A stretch of DNA of 64,000 nucleotides from JALSRK01 sp964461995. GTDB taxonomy: Bacteria; Acidobacteriota; Terriglobia; Bryobacterales; Bryobacteraceae. The notes beneath the pieces were generated by a model. That model had not been told where the DNA came from. It did not search any database and was given only the letters and a program-made list of their open reading frames with translations. Both the position numbers and the translations under genes were made by a program. The DNA is taken from contig CAYWXL010000005.1 in the NCBI GenBank assembly GCA_964461995.1, forward strand, positions 1 to 64,000, in the 5' to 3' direction. Below are positions 17,623-25,742 of this stretch, piece by piece (positions within the stretch are counted from its first letter, which is position 1; every line of letters starts with the position of its first letter).

Positions 17623-19311
17623 ATGACTGGGATCCCTCAGCTTACGTTGGCCGACTACGACGGCCGGTTCGCTGGCCGCCACCGGCTGCACGACGTGATC
17701 GCCTACTGGGCGGGCCGCAAGCCTGAGGAGGCGGCGATCGTTCACCATGACCGCGGCGTTACCGACACCTGGAAGGGCCTCGATGAGGCGTCCACCGCGC
17801 TGGCGGCGGAGCTGCTTCGTCTGGGGCTTCGGAAAGGGGACTTTTTGGCGGCGTCGCTGCCGTTCACGCCGGAGCACATCCTGCTGGAGTACGCTTGCTT
17901 CAAGGTCGGTGTGATCCACGCGCCCCTCGACTTGCGGCTCTCGCCTGAGGAAGTTCTGCGGAGCGTAGACCAGGTGCGGGCCGCCGGTTATGCGTTCCTT
18001 GGCAAGACGCGGGCGGCCGATTTCCGGGAGTTGGGCCGGGCGGTGCAAGGCCGGTGCCCCTCGGTGCGTCTCTTGCTGCAGTTCTCGGCGGAGGAGGAAA
18101 CAATCGAGGGGGCTGAACCTTTCGCGGCTCTCGCCCGGCGGATGGCTGAGATCGGGCCGGAAGCCCGCCGGGCCGTGGCGGAAGCGTCGGCGCAGGTCGG
18201 TGAAGACGACGGGGCGCAAGTGATCTTCACCACCGGCTCAACTGGGACTCCGAAACCCGCGCTCTTGACGCACCGCTCGATCACGGTCCAGAACATGTGC
18301 CTCGGCGCCGCATTCTTCGGCGAGGGCCGGCGGGTACTGGTGAACCTGCCCCCTTCGCACGTCGGTGGCCAGGCCGAACTGCTGATGACGACGCTGTTCA
18401 CCGGCGGCACGGCCGTTGTACTTCAAGTTTTCGACGCCGCCAAGTCGCTCGAGGCGATTGAGAAGTACCGGGTGCAGCTCATTGGCCAGATCCCGGCGAT
18501 GTTTCAGCTCGAGTGGCGGCTGGGCAGCTACGGCTCCTACGACCTCTCGAGTCTGGAGACGGTGGTCTACGGCGGGCAGGCCGCGCCCCTTTCGATGCTG
18601 GAGAAGATGCGGACGATGGCGCCGGAGATCGCCACCGGTTTGGGGCTGACCGAGGCGTCGGGCTTCTGCACCTACACCCCGCTCACCGGCGATGTGGAGT
18701 CGGTCGCCCGCTCGCTGGGCGGCGACATGCCCGTTTACAGGATGTCGATCCGGCGGCCGATGAAGGAGGACGGCAGCGCGGGCGAAGAGCTTCCCGACGG
18801 AGAAACCGGGCACGTCTGCTTCCAAGGGCCCCAGACATTCTCCGGATATGTCAACGATCCCGAAGCCACGAGGCGGACCGTCTCGACCGACGGGGTGCTC
18901 TACACCGGCGACCTGGGCTATCGGGACGCCGACGGACTCCACCTGGCGGGCCGCTCCCGCTGGGTGATGAAGCCCCGCGGCTACCAGGTGTTCCCGGGGC
19001 AGGTGGAAGAGCACTTTCTGAAGCTGACCAGCCAAGTCGCTGCGTGCGGCGTCGTAGGGGTGGAACACGCGTTGTTCACCGAGGGGATCGTCGCTTTCGT
19101 CGAGAAGAAACCGGAAGCCGAGTTGACGGTCGCGGAGCTCAAACGCCACGCCCGCTCGCTGACCGCCTACATGCGTCCGCAGCACTACGTGATCCTGGAG
19201 CCTGGGACGTTGCCGCTGAACCGGGTGGCGAAGACCGACTACGTGCGTCTCGCCGAAATGGCCAGACAGGAGGTCGAACGGCTGCGGACGGCGGGCATGT
19301 GGGACCGGTGA
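17623..19311 (+). CDS. AMP-dependent acyl-CoA synthetase (ANL family)
   Basis: The 562-residue protein has adenylate-forming signatures: the P-loop-like TTGSTGTPKPALLTH, GLGLTEASGF, TGDLGYRDADG and the C-terminal PLNRVAKTDY with the catalytic Lys. It would activate a carboxylic acid as acyl-AMP and pass it to CoA or another acceptor; the acid is unknown. ATG at 17623 (MTGIPQ) is preferred to an upstream GTG-type start at 17587 because the extra twelve residues lack family-like sequence. No ribosome-binding site is visible, so the leader may be very short. Confidence 0.88.
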   Translation: MTGIPQLTLADYDGRFAGRHRLHDVIAYWAGRKPEEAAIVHHDRGVTDTWKGLDEASTALAAELLRLGLRKGDFLAASLPFTPEHILLEYACFKVGVIHAPLDLRLSPEEVLRSVDQVRAAGYAFLGKTRAADFRELGRAVQGRCPSVRLLLQFSAEEETIEGAEPFAALARRMAEIGPEARRAVAEASAQVGEDDGAQVIFTTGSTGTPKPALLTHRSITVQNMCLGAAFFGEGRRVLVNLPPSHVGGQAELLMTTLFTGGTAVVLQVFDAAKSLEAIEKYRVQLIGQIPAMFQLEWRLGSYGSYDLSSLETVVYGGQAAPLSMLEKMRTMAPEIATGLGLTEASGFCTYTPLTGDVESVARSLGGDMPVYRMSIRRPMKEDGSAGEELPDGETGHVCFQGPQTFSGYVNDPEATRRTVSTDGVLYTGDLGYRDADGLHLAGRSRWVMKPRGYQVFPGQVEEHFLKLTSQVAACGVVGVEHALFTEGIVAFVEKKPEAELTVAELKRHARSLTAYMRPQHYVILEPGTLPLNRVAKTDYVRLAEMARQEVERLRTAGMWDR

Positions 19312-19366
19312 CGGCGGTCGTGGCCGGCTCGCTTTTGGCGGCCGCCCGGTCTCGCTCCCACACGCA

Positions 19367-20215
19367 TCAGCCCCGGGCGCTCACGGCTGGGATGCGCTTG
19401 ACGATGTCGCGGAACTGGTCTTCGCTTTCGCAGCCCACGGTGAAGCAGTCCACGAAGTCCTGGGCGAGCTGGAACTGGAGAAACTTGTCGATGCGGTCCG
19501 GGTGCATGCCGAGGCCCAGGACCTTCATGCCGATGATGCCCTTGCCGTTGCGCTTCATCTTCTGGAGCACCGGGATCACTTGGTCCGGGCCGGCGTCCAT
19601 GCGGATCCCTTCGGGATTCAGGCGAACCAGATCCACCTCGACCCACGGGTGCTCGGCGGCGACCTTCAGCGCCTCCAGCGAGTGGCACGAGATGCCCACC
19701 GTCTTGACGATGCCCTTCTGCTGGGCCTCGCTCAGGACCTCCATGGCGCCCTTGCGGGCCTCAGGCCAGTTCCGGCGGGTCTCGGCGTGCAGCAGGACGA
19801 TGTCGAGGTAATCGGTGCCGATCTCGCGCCGGAAGCGGTCCAGGTCTTCCTTCATGTCCCTGGCCGAATCCGAGATCGTCTTGGTCATGATGGCGACTTT
19901 CTCGCGCGGGATGCGTTTCAGGGCCTCCTTGAGATGCGGGTGAGAGCCGTACTGGTCCGCGGAGTCCCAGAAGGTGACGCCTTCGTCGAAGCCGACCTCG
20001 AGCAGCTCGGCGAGTCCCCGGACCCCGAGTTTGCGGGTCTGGTTGGAGCTGCCGCCCCAGCCTCTGGTCCCTGTCCCGATGGCCATTCGGCTCAACTCCA
20101 CCTTCCGCGGGCCGAGCAACACCCGGTCGTGGGCATGTTTCTTCCGGCCCCCGCCCTGGGCGAAACGCGGCAGCGCGGCGGCCAGCCCAGCTTGCAAAAA
20201 GCAACGTCGCTTCAT
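19367..20215 (-). CDS. Aldo/keto reductase with Tat-like signal
   Basis: The 282-residue protein starts MKRRCFLQAG, a twin-Arg-type leader, and continues with the aldo/keto reductase barrel: GTRGWGG, FWDSADQYG (catalytic Asp and Tyr), MTKTISDS (catalytic Lys), LLHAE (His) and VGISCHS. The start at 20215 follows GAGGGG on the minus strand. Longer in-frame extension to 20605 crosses a non-coding region and is rejected. NADP-dependent reduction of a carbonyl compound is expected; the export signal suggests a periplasmic location, which is uncommon but seen in Acidobacteriota and Planctomycetota. Confidence 0.85.
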   Translation of the reverse strand: MKRRCFLQAGLAAALPRFAQGGGRKKHAHDRVLLGPRKVELSRMAIGTGTRGWGGSSNQTRKLGVRGLAELLEVGFDEGVTFWDSADQYGSHPHLKEALKRIPREKVAIMTKTISDSARDMKEDLDRFRREIGTDYLDIVLLHAETRRNWPEARKGAMEVLSEAQQKGIVKTVGISCHSLEALKVAAEHPWVEVDLVRLNPEGIRMDAGPDQVIPVLQKMKRNGKGIIGMKVLGLGMHPDRIDKFLQFQLAQDFVDCFTVGCESEDQFRDIVKRIPAVSARG

Positions 20216-20606
20216 AATCCCCTCGCTTTTCGGCCTCGAGTTCCCGACGCCGCGGCGCCAGACGGTCCGCAGCGTCTCCGACCATGATAACCCCGGCCCG
20301 CATCCGCTGGAGTGCGGGACTTGACCGGGCCTGCCCGGGTCGGGGACGCGCCCTACATTGGTTTGAGGGACTCTTCCGGCAAGCGGGTAAGGGGTCCGGG
20401 AGCTGATAAGGGAGTGGGGCCCCGCCGGCCGGGCAGCCCCGGGAGTCGTGGTAGTACTGGGGATCCACCGGCAATTGTTAAAGGTATCCGGCGAAACGGT
20501 CGAAAAGAGACTGAGAGCAAAACACATGCGGGCCGTGCGGCCGAAGGGTGAAACTTTGGGAACGGCTTGAAGGCCGGGAAAATTGCTGGTACAAGAGTAC
20601 TCCAAA
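20216..20606. other. Intergenic stretch between divergent genes
   Basis: About 390 bases upstream of both the aldo/keto reductase (minus) and the response regulator (plus). I see no coding frame of protein-like composition. One AGTACT palindrome (20596-20601) lies at its right end, 10 bases before the promoter at 20607. Confidence 0.45.
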
Positions 20607-20635
20607 TTGACGAAGTACTAGGACCGGCATAGAAT
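20607..20635 (+). promoter_or_regulatory. Sigma-70 promoter of response-regulator gene
   Basis: TTGACG (20607-20612) and TAGAAT (20630-20635) each match consensus at five of six positions and are exactly 17 bases apart. Transcription would start near 20642, about 20 bases before the ATG at 20662. Two AGTACT hexamer palindromes (20596-20601 and 20614-20619), 18 bases apart, flank the -35 box and could be regulator sites. Confidence 0.65.
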
Positions 20636-20661
20636 CTTGGAGTAGCGGTAGGGAACCGACG

Positions 20662-21402
20662 ATGAAAACAGCTAGTACCACGCCGGACGCATCCGCCGAT
20701 TCGGCGGGTCAGACCGGGAAGGCCACCAAGAAGACAATTCGCGTGATGGTCGCCGACGACCACCCGATTGTCCGCGAGGGCATCCGCAAGCTGCTCGAAC
20801 TGGAGGACGACATCGAGGTCGTCGCCGAGGCTGCCGACGGCCGTGAAGTGCTGGAAACGGTGAAGGAGGCCAAGCCCGACATCGTCCTGCTGGATCTGAA
20901 GATGCCCGGGCTGGACGGCTTGGCTGTGCTGCAGACGTTGCAACACCTCAAGACCGGCTGCAAGACCATCGTACTGACCGCTTCGGAGGACAAGAACGAG
21001 TGGGTGCAGGCGATGAAGCTGGGGTGTTCGGGGATCGTCGTGAAACAGACTCCGCCGGAGCTCATCGTCAAAAGCATCCGCAAAGTGTACGAGGGTGAAA
21101 TCTGGCTGGATTCCCACACCACTGCGGCGGTAATGCGCCAGTTCGCTTCGCCGGATGGCGGCGGCGGCCGCCGGCGGGGACGCGGCCGATCCCCGCTCAG
21201 CAACCGCGAACGCGAGATCGTGGCCCTGGTGGCCCAGGGCTACCGGAACCGCGAAATGGCCGAGAAGATGTTCATCAGCGAGCAGACCGTCAAGAACCAC
21301 CTGCATAACATCTTCGACAAGCTCGGCGTCTCGGACCGCCTGGAGCTGGCCCTCTACGCCATCCACAAGGGCCTCCACCTCGGGCCCGACGAACACCAGT
21401 AG
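20662..21402 (+). CDS. NarL/LuxR-family response regulator
   Basis: The 246-residue protein has a receiver domain (about residues 26-145) with acidic pair D32-D33, phospho-acceptor D78 in VLLDLKMPG, the Thr in IVLTASED and the conserved Lys in VVKQ. A Gly/Arg-rich linker (about 165-178) leads to a LuxR-type helix-turn-helix (about 180-240: LSNREREIVALVAQGYRNRE, EQTVKNHLHNIFDKLGV). An N-terminal extension of about 25 residues is unusual. No histidine kinase gene is adjacent, so it is an orphan regulator here. A strong promoter precedes it. Confidence 0.92.
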   Translation: MKTASTTPDASADSAGQTGKATKKTIRVMVADDHPIVREGIRKLLELEDDIEVVAEAADGREVLETVKEAKPDIVLLDLKMPGLDGLAVLQTLQHLKTGCKTIVLTASEDKNEWVQAMKLGCSGIVVKQTPPELIVKSIRKVYEGEIWLDSHTTAAVMRQFASPDGGGGRRRGRGRSPLSNREREIVALVAQGYRNREMAEKMFISEQTVKNHLHNIFDKLGVSDRLELALYAIHKGLHLGPDEHQ

Positions 21403-21617
21403 CGGCCGGCCGCTCAGCGCGGGCCAGTCGGACCGCTCGCCGGCAGGGCCACGGGGGCCGTGTGCCTCCCCTGCAGGCCGCGGCGCCCCAGATCCTCAGG
21501 GCGCGGAGAATCCATCTAGCTTCTCCGAGAACCATCTCGCGCCCTCTGTGCGCTGGCGCCCCGCCCAGACGAGTTGCCTCGCTCCCGCTCACACGAGCGC
21601 ACCAATCTTGCTTTTGT

Positions 21618-21646
21618 AATATCACAGTACTTGACACTGTAATATT
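21618..21646. promoter_or_regulatory. 11-bp inverted repeat overlapping -35 (operator)
   Basis: AATATCACAGT (21618-21628) and ACTGTAATATT (21636-21646) form an inverted repeat with one mismatch and a 7-base centre, ACTTGAC. It covers the -35 hexamer TTGACA of the merR gene. A site at this position would normally repress, in contrast to the classic MerR site between -35 and -10 with a long spacer. Confidence 0.65.
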
Positions 21647-21659
21647 TGTTCCGTATGCT
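21631..21659 (+). promoter_or_regulatory. Sigma-70 promoter of merR-VIT/vWA operon
   Basis: TTGACA (21631-21636) is a perfect -35 and TATGCT (21654-21659) a four-of-six -10, with a 17-base spacer. The spacer is normal, unlike the 19-20 bases of classic MerR-activated promoters. The merR ATG follows at 21683. Confidence 0.6.
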
Positions 21660-21682
21660 AGAGCCGTGAAAGGACGGCTGCC

Positions 21683-22084
21683 ATGACCTCCGTTTCGGCC
21701 GAACGCAGGTGGACGTTGGCGGAACTGGCAGAGGAAAGCGGCGTGCCGCCGCGGACGATCCGGTACTACATCGCCCGCGGGCTGCTCGAAGGCCCCCTCG
21801 AGCGGGGCCGGAAGGCGGCCTACGGCGAGCGCCACCTGGAAAGGCTGCGCAAGATCCGGGAGCTGCAGGAACAGGGGCTGCCGCTGGCGGTGATCGCTCA
21901 CGCATTGGACGGAAAAGATGCGGCTGGCTCATTGCCTGAGCCAGTCGTCGTGGAAACTTATCAGGTGGCGCCCGACGTCACGGTGCAGGTGCGCGCCGGA
22001 TGCGCCCCCTGGCGGAAGAAGCTCATCCGCGAAGCGCTGCGCGATCTGGCGCGCCGGCTCGCGCAGCAGGAAGGAGGCCAGTAG
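21683..22084 (+). CDS. MerR-family transcriptional regulator
   Basis: The 133-residue protein has an N-terminal MerR-type winged helix (about residues 9-75): WTLAELAEESGVPPRTIRYY, ARGLLEGP, YGERHLERLRKIRELQEQGL. The short C-terminal part (about 85-133) carries VVVETYQVAPDVTVQVRAG and a helical tail. It has no recognised metal-binding cysteines beyond one Cys and no long dimerisation coiled coil, so effector binding is unclear. The stop is two bases before the TTG start of the VIT/vWA gene. The palindrome over its own -35 box suggests autorepression. Confidence 0.85.
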   Translation: MTSVSAERRWTLAELAEESGVPPRTIRYYIARGLLEGPLERGRKAAYGERHLERLRKIRELQEQGLPLAVIAHALDGKDAAGSLPEPVVVETYQVAPDVTVQVRAGCAPWRKKLIREALRDLARRLAQQEGGQ

Positions 22085-22086
22085 TT

Positions 22087-24483
22087 TTGGGAGTTTCTCT
22101 AGACGAGATCGACACCGCGCCCCTCGGCCCAGTGGCCGCTCGGGACGGAGCGCCAGTCGAGCTGGCGATGCAACAACTGTTTCTGACCGGCGAGCTGTTT
22201 GCGGCCGGGGGGCGTCTGGTGGTCCGCCACAGTTTCGTGGCTTCCGGCTCCAGCCCGGTGGAGGCGGTCTACCCGTTCCAACTGCCCCGGGACGCGGCGC
22301 TGCGGAGGTTCCGCGTCGCGGGGCCGGACTTCTCGGTCCACTCCGAACTGCAACCCGCCGGAAAGGCGGCGGAAATCTACGAAAAGGGCCTGGCCGAAGG
22401 GCGGCTTGCGGCCATGGCCGGGATCTATCAGGACGGTCTGGTGAACCTGAGCATCGGGAACCTGCGTCCCGGCGAGCCGGTGACCGTCTGGCTGGAGATC
22501 CTCTCCGGGGTCGATGTCCGCGACAACGGCTTCCGGTTCCGGTTCCCTTTCACTGTCGCGCCCTCCTACCACCCGCGGGCCAGGACGGTTTCGCCCGAGG
22601 AGGGGGTAGGGCAAATGGAGCTTCCCGAAGACGAGTTCGGCGACGCGCTGCTGCCCGAGTGGCGCACCGAGGCGGCCGGGCTGCACGAGGTCGGCTTCTC
22701 GTTGGGCATCCACCTGCCCGCCCAGTCCGGCGAGGTGTCGTCGCCGTCCCATCCGGTGACCGTGCGTTTCGACCGGGGCAGGGCGCAGGTGAGCCTGGCG
22801 GGGGCCGGCGACGTGCCGAACCGGGACCTGGTGCTCGACGCCGGCTTCGGCGGGGAGGCCGGGCTGAAGGAACCGGCCGTGTTCAGCGGCCGGGGCAAGG
22901 ACGGCCGCACGCACTTCGCGATCCTGGCGCCGTCGCGTTTCTTTGGCGAACGGCCGGACGCGGAAAGGGAAGTGGTCTTCGTCCTGGACCGGTCCGGCTC
23001 GATGGCGGGGGGGCCGATCGACCAGGCCAAGAGCGCCTTGCTGGCCTGTCTGGGGGCGCTGAAAGAGACGGACCGGTTCGGGATCGTGGCCTTCGACGAC
23101 GTAGTGGAGACTTTCGAGACATGCCTGGTCCCCGCCACGCGCGGCGGGCGCGACCGGGCTGAGGAGTGGCTCGAGGGGATCTACGCGCGAGGGGGAACCG
23201 AGCTTGCCGCCGGGGTTTCGGCCGCGGCCCGACTGACGAGCGGAGAAGGCAAGGGCGAGCTGTTCCTGATCACCGACGGCGAGGTCTGGGGGACCGACGC
23301 GATCCTGGCCGAGGCCCGAGAGACCGGGGTGACGATCCACTCCTTGGGCCTGGGTTCGGCGGCGCAGGACCGTTTCCTGGCCCTGCTCGCCCGCCGCACG
23401 GGCGGTGTCTCGCGTTTCGTCTCCTTGCGCGAGCGAACGGACGCGGCGGCGCTGGAGCTGTTCGCGGCGGTCTCGGCCCCGGTGGCCGACGAGGTGCAAG
23501 TGCGTCTCGACGGTGTGGAGGACGCAGTGATCGAACCCCCTCCAGCCAGGCGCGTCTTCGCCGGATCCCCGCTGGTGGTGTTCGGCTCCGCCAAGGGCGG
23601 CGGCGATGCAGCTCTCGAAATCCGCTTCCGCCGGGAAGGCGCCGCCGAGGAGCGCCGGGCCGGGTTGCCCATCGACAGCGGCGCCGCGGACGAGACGCTG
23701 CGGCTGCTGCGTGGCGCGCGGCTGATCACCGAGGCCGAAAGCGGATTCGGCGTCGAGGAAGGGCAGACCGAGGATCTGCTCGAAGTGCAGACGGCGCGCC
23801 GGCGGCATGAGCGGCTGATGCGGCGCCTGGAGGCGCTCGGCCGCGAGTACGGCCTGGCGAACCGGGCGATGTCCTTGGTAACCGTGGTCGAGCGCGCCGG
23901 CGACCGGCCGGGTGAGATGCCGCGGACTCAGGTGGTTCCTGTTGGCTTGCCGGAAGGCATGCGAATGCACGGCGTCTTTGCCCGAAGGGCTGTCCCTCAC
24001 CGGGCGGGGAGTGTCAGGGGCCGAGTAGCGATGTGCATGGCGCCGGCGAGGCGGGCGCGCGCGCGGCCTGATGCCGAGGAGCCCCTCTACGAGCGGGCGG
24101 CGCCGAAGCATGCCCGGTTCGAAAGGACCGGCGATTTGAGGGCGCTCTCCGCTCTGGCGGCCCGCCTGGAGCCCGACGGCGGAATGCCGGGCGGGGATGT
24201 CGAAGACCGCATCGGCGCTTCCTTGTGCGCATTGCTCGCCTTCGCCGAGCGCGGCAGCGGTCCGTGGCATGGACCCTTCCGGCTTCACGTCCGGCGGCTC
24301 ATCAAATTTCTGGGGGACGCGCTTCCGGGCGGCTTGCCGGAAGAGAAGCTGGAGGCGGCCGTGCGCATCATCCGGCTGGTCAAGAAAGGCCGGCCGGTTC
24401 CCCCGGGGGATTGGCTGAGACTGGCGCGTCCGTCGCGGTCCTCGCTTCGGCGGAGATGGGACGAGGTGCTGGCTGTCTTCTAA
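22087..24483 (+). CDS. VIT and von Willebrand A domain protein
   Basis: The 798-residue product has an N-terminal VIT domain (about residues 10-150, with VEAVYPFQLPRDAALRRFRV and KAAEIYEKGLAEGR) and a vWA domain whose MIDAS motif is D301-R-S-G-S305, with TDGE later. The rest has no recognised domain and contains a low-complexity Arg/Ala stretch near residues 640-680. No signal peptide is visible, so it is probably cytoplasmic. Start is TTG at 22087, with AAGGAGG nine bases upstream; upstream frame to 22000 overlaps merR. VIT/vWA proteins act as metal-dependent protein-binding scaffolds; a partner is unknown. Tight coupling with MerR suggests regulated expression. Confidence 0.83.
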   Translation: MGVSLDEIDTAPLGPVAARDGAPVELAMQQLFLTGELFAAGGRLVVRHSFVASGSSPVEAVYPFQLPRDAALRRFRVAGPDFSVHSELQPAGKAAEIYEKGLAEGRLAAMAGIYQDGLVNLSIGNLRPGEPVTVWLEILSGVDVRDNGFRFRFPFTVAPSYHPRARTVSPEEGVGQMELPEDEFGDALLPEWRTEAAGLHEVGFSLGIHLPAQSGEVSSPSHPVTVRFDRGRAQVSLAGAGDVPNRDLVLDAGFGGEAGLKEPAVFSGRGKDGRTHFAILAPSRFFGERPDAEREVVFVLDRSGSMAGGPIDQAKSALLACLGALKETDRFGIVAFDDVVETFETCLVPATRGGRDRAEEWLEGIYARGGTELAAGVSAAARLTSGEGKGELFLITDGEVWGTDAILAEARETGVTIHSLGLGSAAQDRFLALLARRTGGVSRFVSLRERTDAAALELFAAVSAPVADEVQVRLDGVEDAVIEPPPARRVFAGSPLVVFGSAKGGGDAALEIRFRREGAAEERRAGLPIDSGAADETLRLLRGARLITEAESGFGVEEGQTEDLLEVQTARRRHERLMRRLEALGREYGLANRAMSLVTVVERAGDRPGEMPRTQVVPVGLPEGMRMHGVFARRAVPHRAGSVRGRVAMCMAPARRARARPDAEEPLYERAAPKHARFERTGDLRALSALAARLEPDGGMPGGDVEDRIGASLCALLAFAERGSGPWHGPFRLHVRRLIKFLGDALPGGLPEEKLEAAVRIIRLVKKGRPVPPGDWLRLARPSRSSLRRRWDEVLAVF

Positions 24484-24493
24484 CCCGCCCCAT

Positions 24494-25615
24494 TCATCCT
24501 CGCGGCCGCTGTCGGCTTCGGCGACGGCGATTGCCCAGCGCCAGCAGACCGAGTCCGGCGGCGGCCATCACCCATGTGCCGGGTTCGGGATTCTCCGTCA
24601 GCGGGGGGCCGCCGGCCCCGTCGAGGGGATCCAGCAGGAAGGCCATCCGCCGCCCGTTCCAGTAGCCCGCGCCGGCGATCTGGCCCCGGGCATTGATTGC
24701 GAAAGCCGCCGTGAGCTCCCATTGGGAGGCGCCGAGGATCAGGTCGTTCAGATCCAGCAGGCGCCCGTTGCGGTACAGGAACGCATGGCGCCGTCCATCG
24801 GCGGTCCACGACGAACCCACGACCTCTCCGGCGTCATTGATCCCGTAAGCGAAACTGGAGCCGCCGCCCAGCGTGCCCAGGTCGATCATAATGCCGTCCT
24901 GGTAAAGAAAGGCGTGCAGTTCGCCTCCGGGGAGGCCGGCATGGCCGGCAGCGTCGCCCGCGCTGTTGATGCCGAAGGCGTAGCTGGAGCGTCCGCCGAA
25001 GGTTCCGAGCAGGGTGATGGCGCCATCGGGAGAGCGGAGGAAGCCGCGGAAGACGCCGGGGGCTGTCTCCCCGTAGCCGGCGACGGCGCCGGCGTCGTTG
25101 AGGGCGTAGGCGCTGCTCCAGGAGGCGCCCCATTCGGCGCCGATGTCCACCCACCCGTCCGGGCCGTAGAGGAAGGCGTGCCCCTCACCCGAGGGCGTAA
25201 CGAAGGCCCCCGCCGCCTGGCCCCGCTCGTTCACCGCGGTGGCATAGGAGGCGGCTCCAGGAGGGCCGATGAGTTCGGACGAGCCGTTGCGCCAGAGGGT
25301 GGCTCGCGGGATACCGCGGACCCACGCCGTGCCGGCGACGAGACCTTGGCTATTGGCGTCCCTAGCTTGGGCCGAGGCCGCTCCCGGCGGAGCCGCGAGC
25401 CGGGTCATGATTCGCCCGTCCCAGGCGAAAGCCCAAGGGGTCCCCGCTGGGAGTGCGGAGACGCCGACCGCCACACCGGTCGAGCCGATGCCGAGACCGC
25501 TACTCCATGCTCCGCCCAACGTTCCTACCCCTGTCACGGCGAACGAAGCCGCCTCAAGTGACGCGCCATGCATCAAGAGCAGGAAAACCGGCAAAAACCA
25601 GACGTGTAAACTCAT
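24494..25615 (-). CDS. HAF-repeat protein with PEP-CTERM anchor
   Basis: The 373-residue product has a signal peptide (FLPVFLLLMHGASLEAASF), then HAF repeats: GTLGGAWSSGLGI, GTFGGRSSYAFGI, GTLGGGSSFAYGI, each followed by an INDAGEVVG-like segment and a HAFLY motif. The C-terminus is a PEP-CTERM sorting tail: PEPGTW, a hydrophobic stretch (VMAAAGLGLLALG) and a basic end (NRRRRSRQRPRG). Exosortase would process it; no exosortase gene is in the window. It is convergent with the VIT/vWA gene. A surface or exopolysaccharide-associated role is inferred from the family. Confidence 0.88.
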   Translation of the reverse strand: MSLHVWFLPVFLLLMHGASLEAASFAVTGVGTLGGAWSSGLGIGSTGVAVGVSALPAGTPWAFAWDGRIMTRLAAPPGAASAQARDANSQGLVAGTAWVRGIPRATLWRNGSSELIGPPGAASYATAVNERGQAAGAFVTPSGEGHAFLYGPDGWVDIGAEWGASWSSAYALNDAGAVAGYGETAPGVFRGFLRSPDGAITLLGTFGGRSSYAFGINSAGDAAGHAGLPGGELHAFLYQDGIMIDLGTLGGGSSFAYGINDAGEVVGSSWTADGRRHAFLYRNGRLLDLNDLILGASQWELTAAFAINARGQIAGAGYWNGRRMAFLLDPLDGAGGPPLTENPEPGTWVMAAAGLGLLALGNRRRRSRQRPRG

Positions 25616-25742
25616 CTCCTCCGCCTGCTTGCAAGGTCAATATTAGGGCTGCAATGCGACCCGGACAACCCAACCGGGGGCCTATTCCTCTTGCGCCGGT
25701 AATGAATATCATCGTGGTACCATCACGCTATTCGTAATTCCT

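Noticed and set aside
22099..24288. 729-codon frame opposite the VIT/vWA gene
   Set aside because: Antisense shadow; sequence rich in Arg, Gln and His with no domain.
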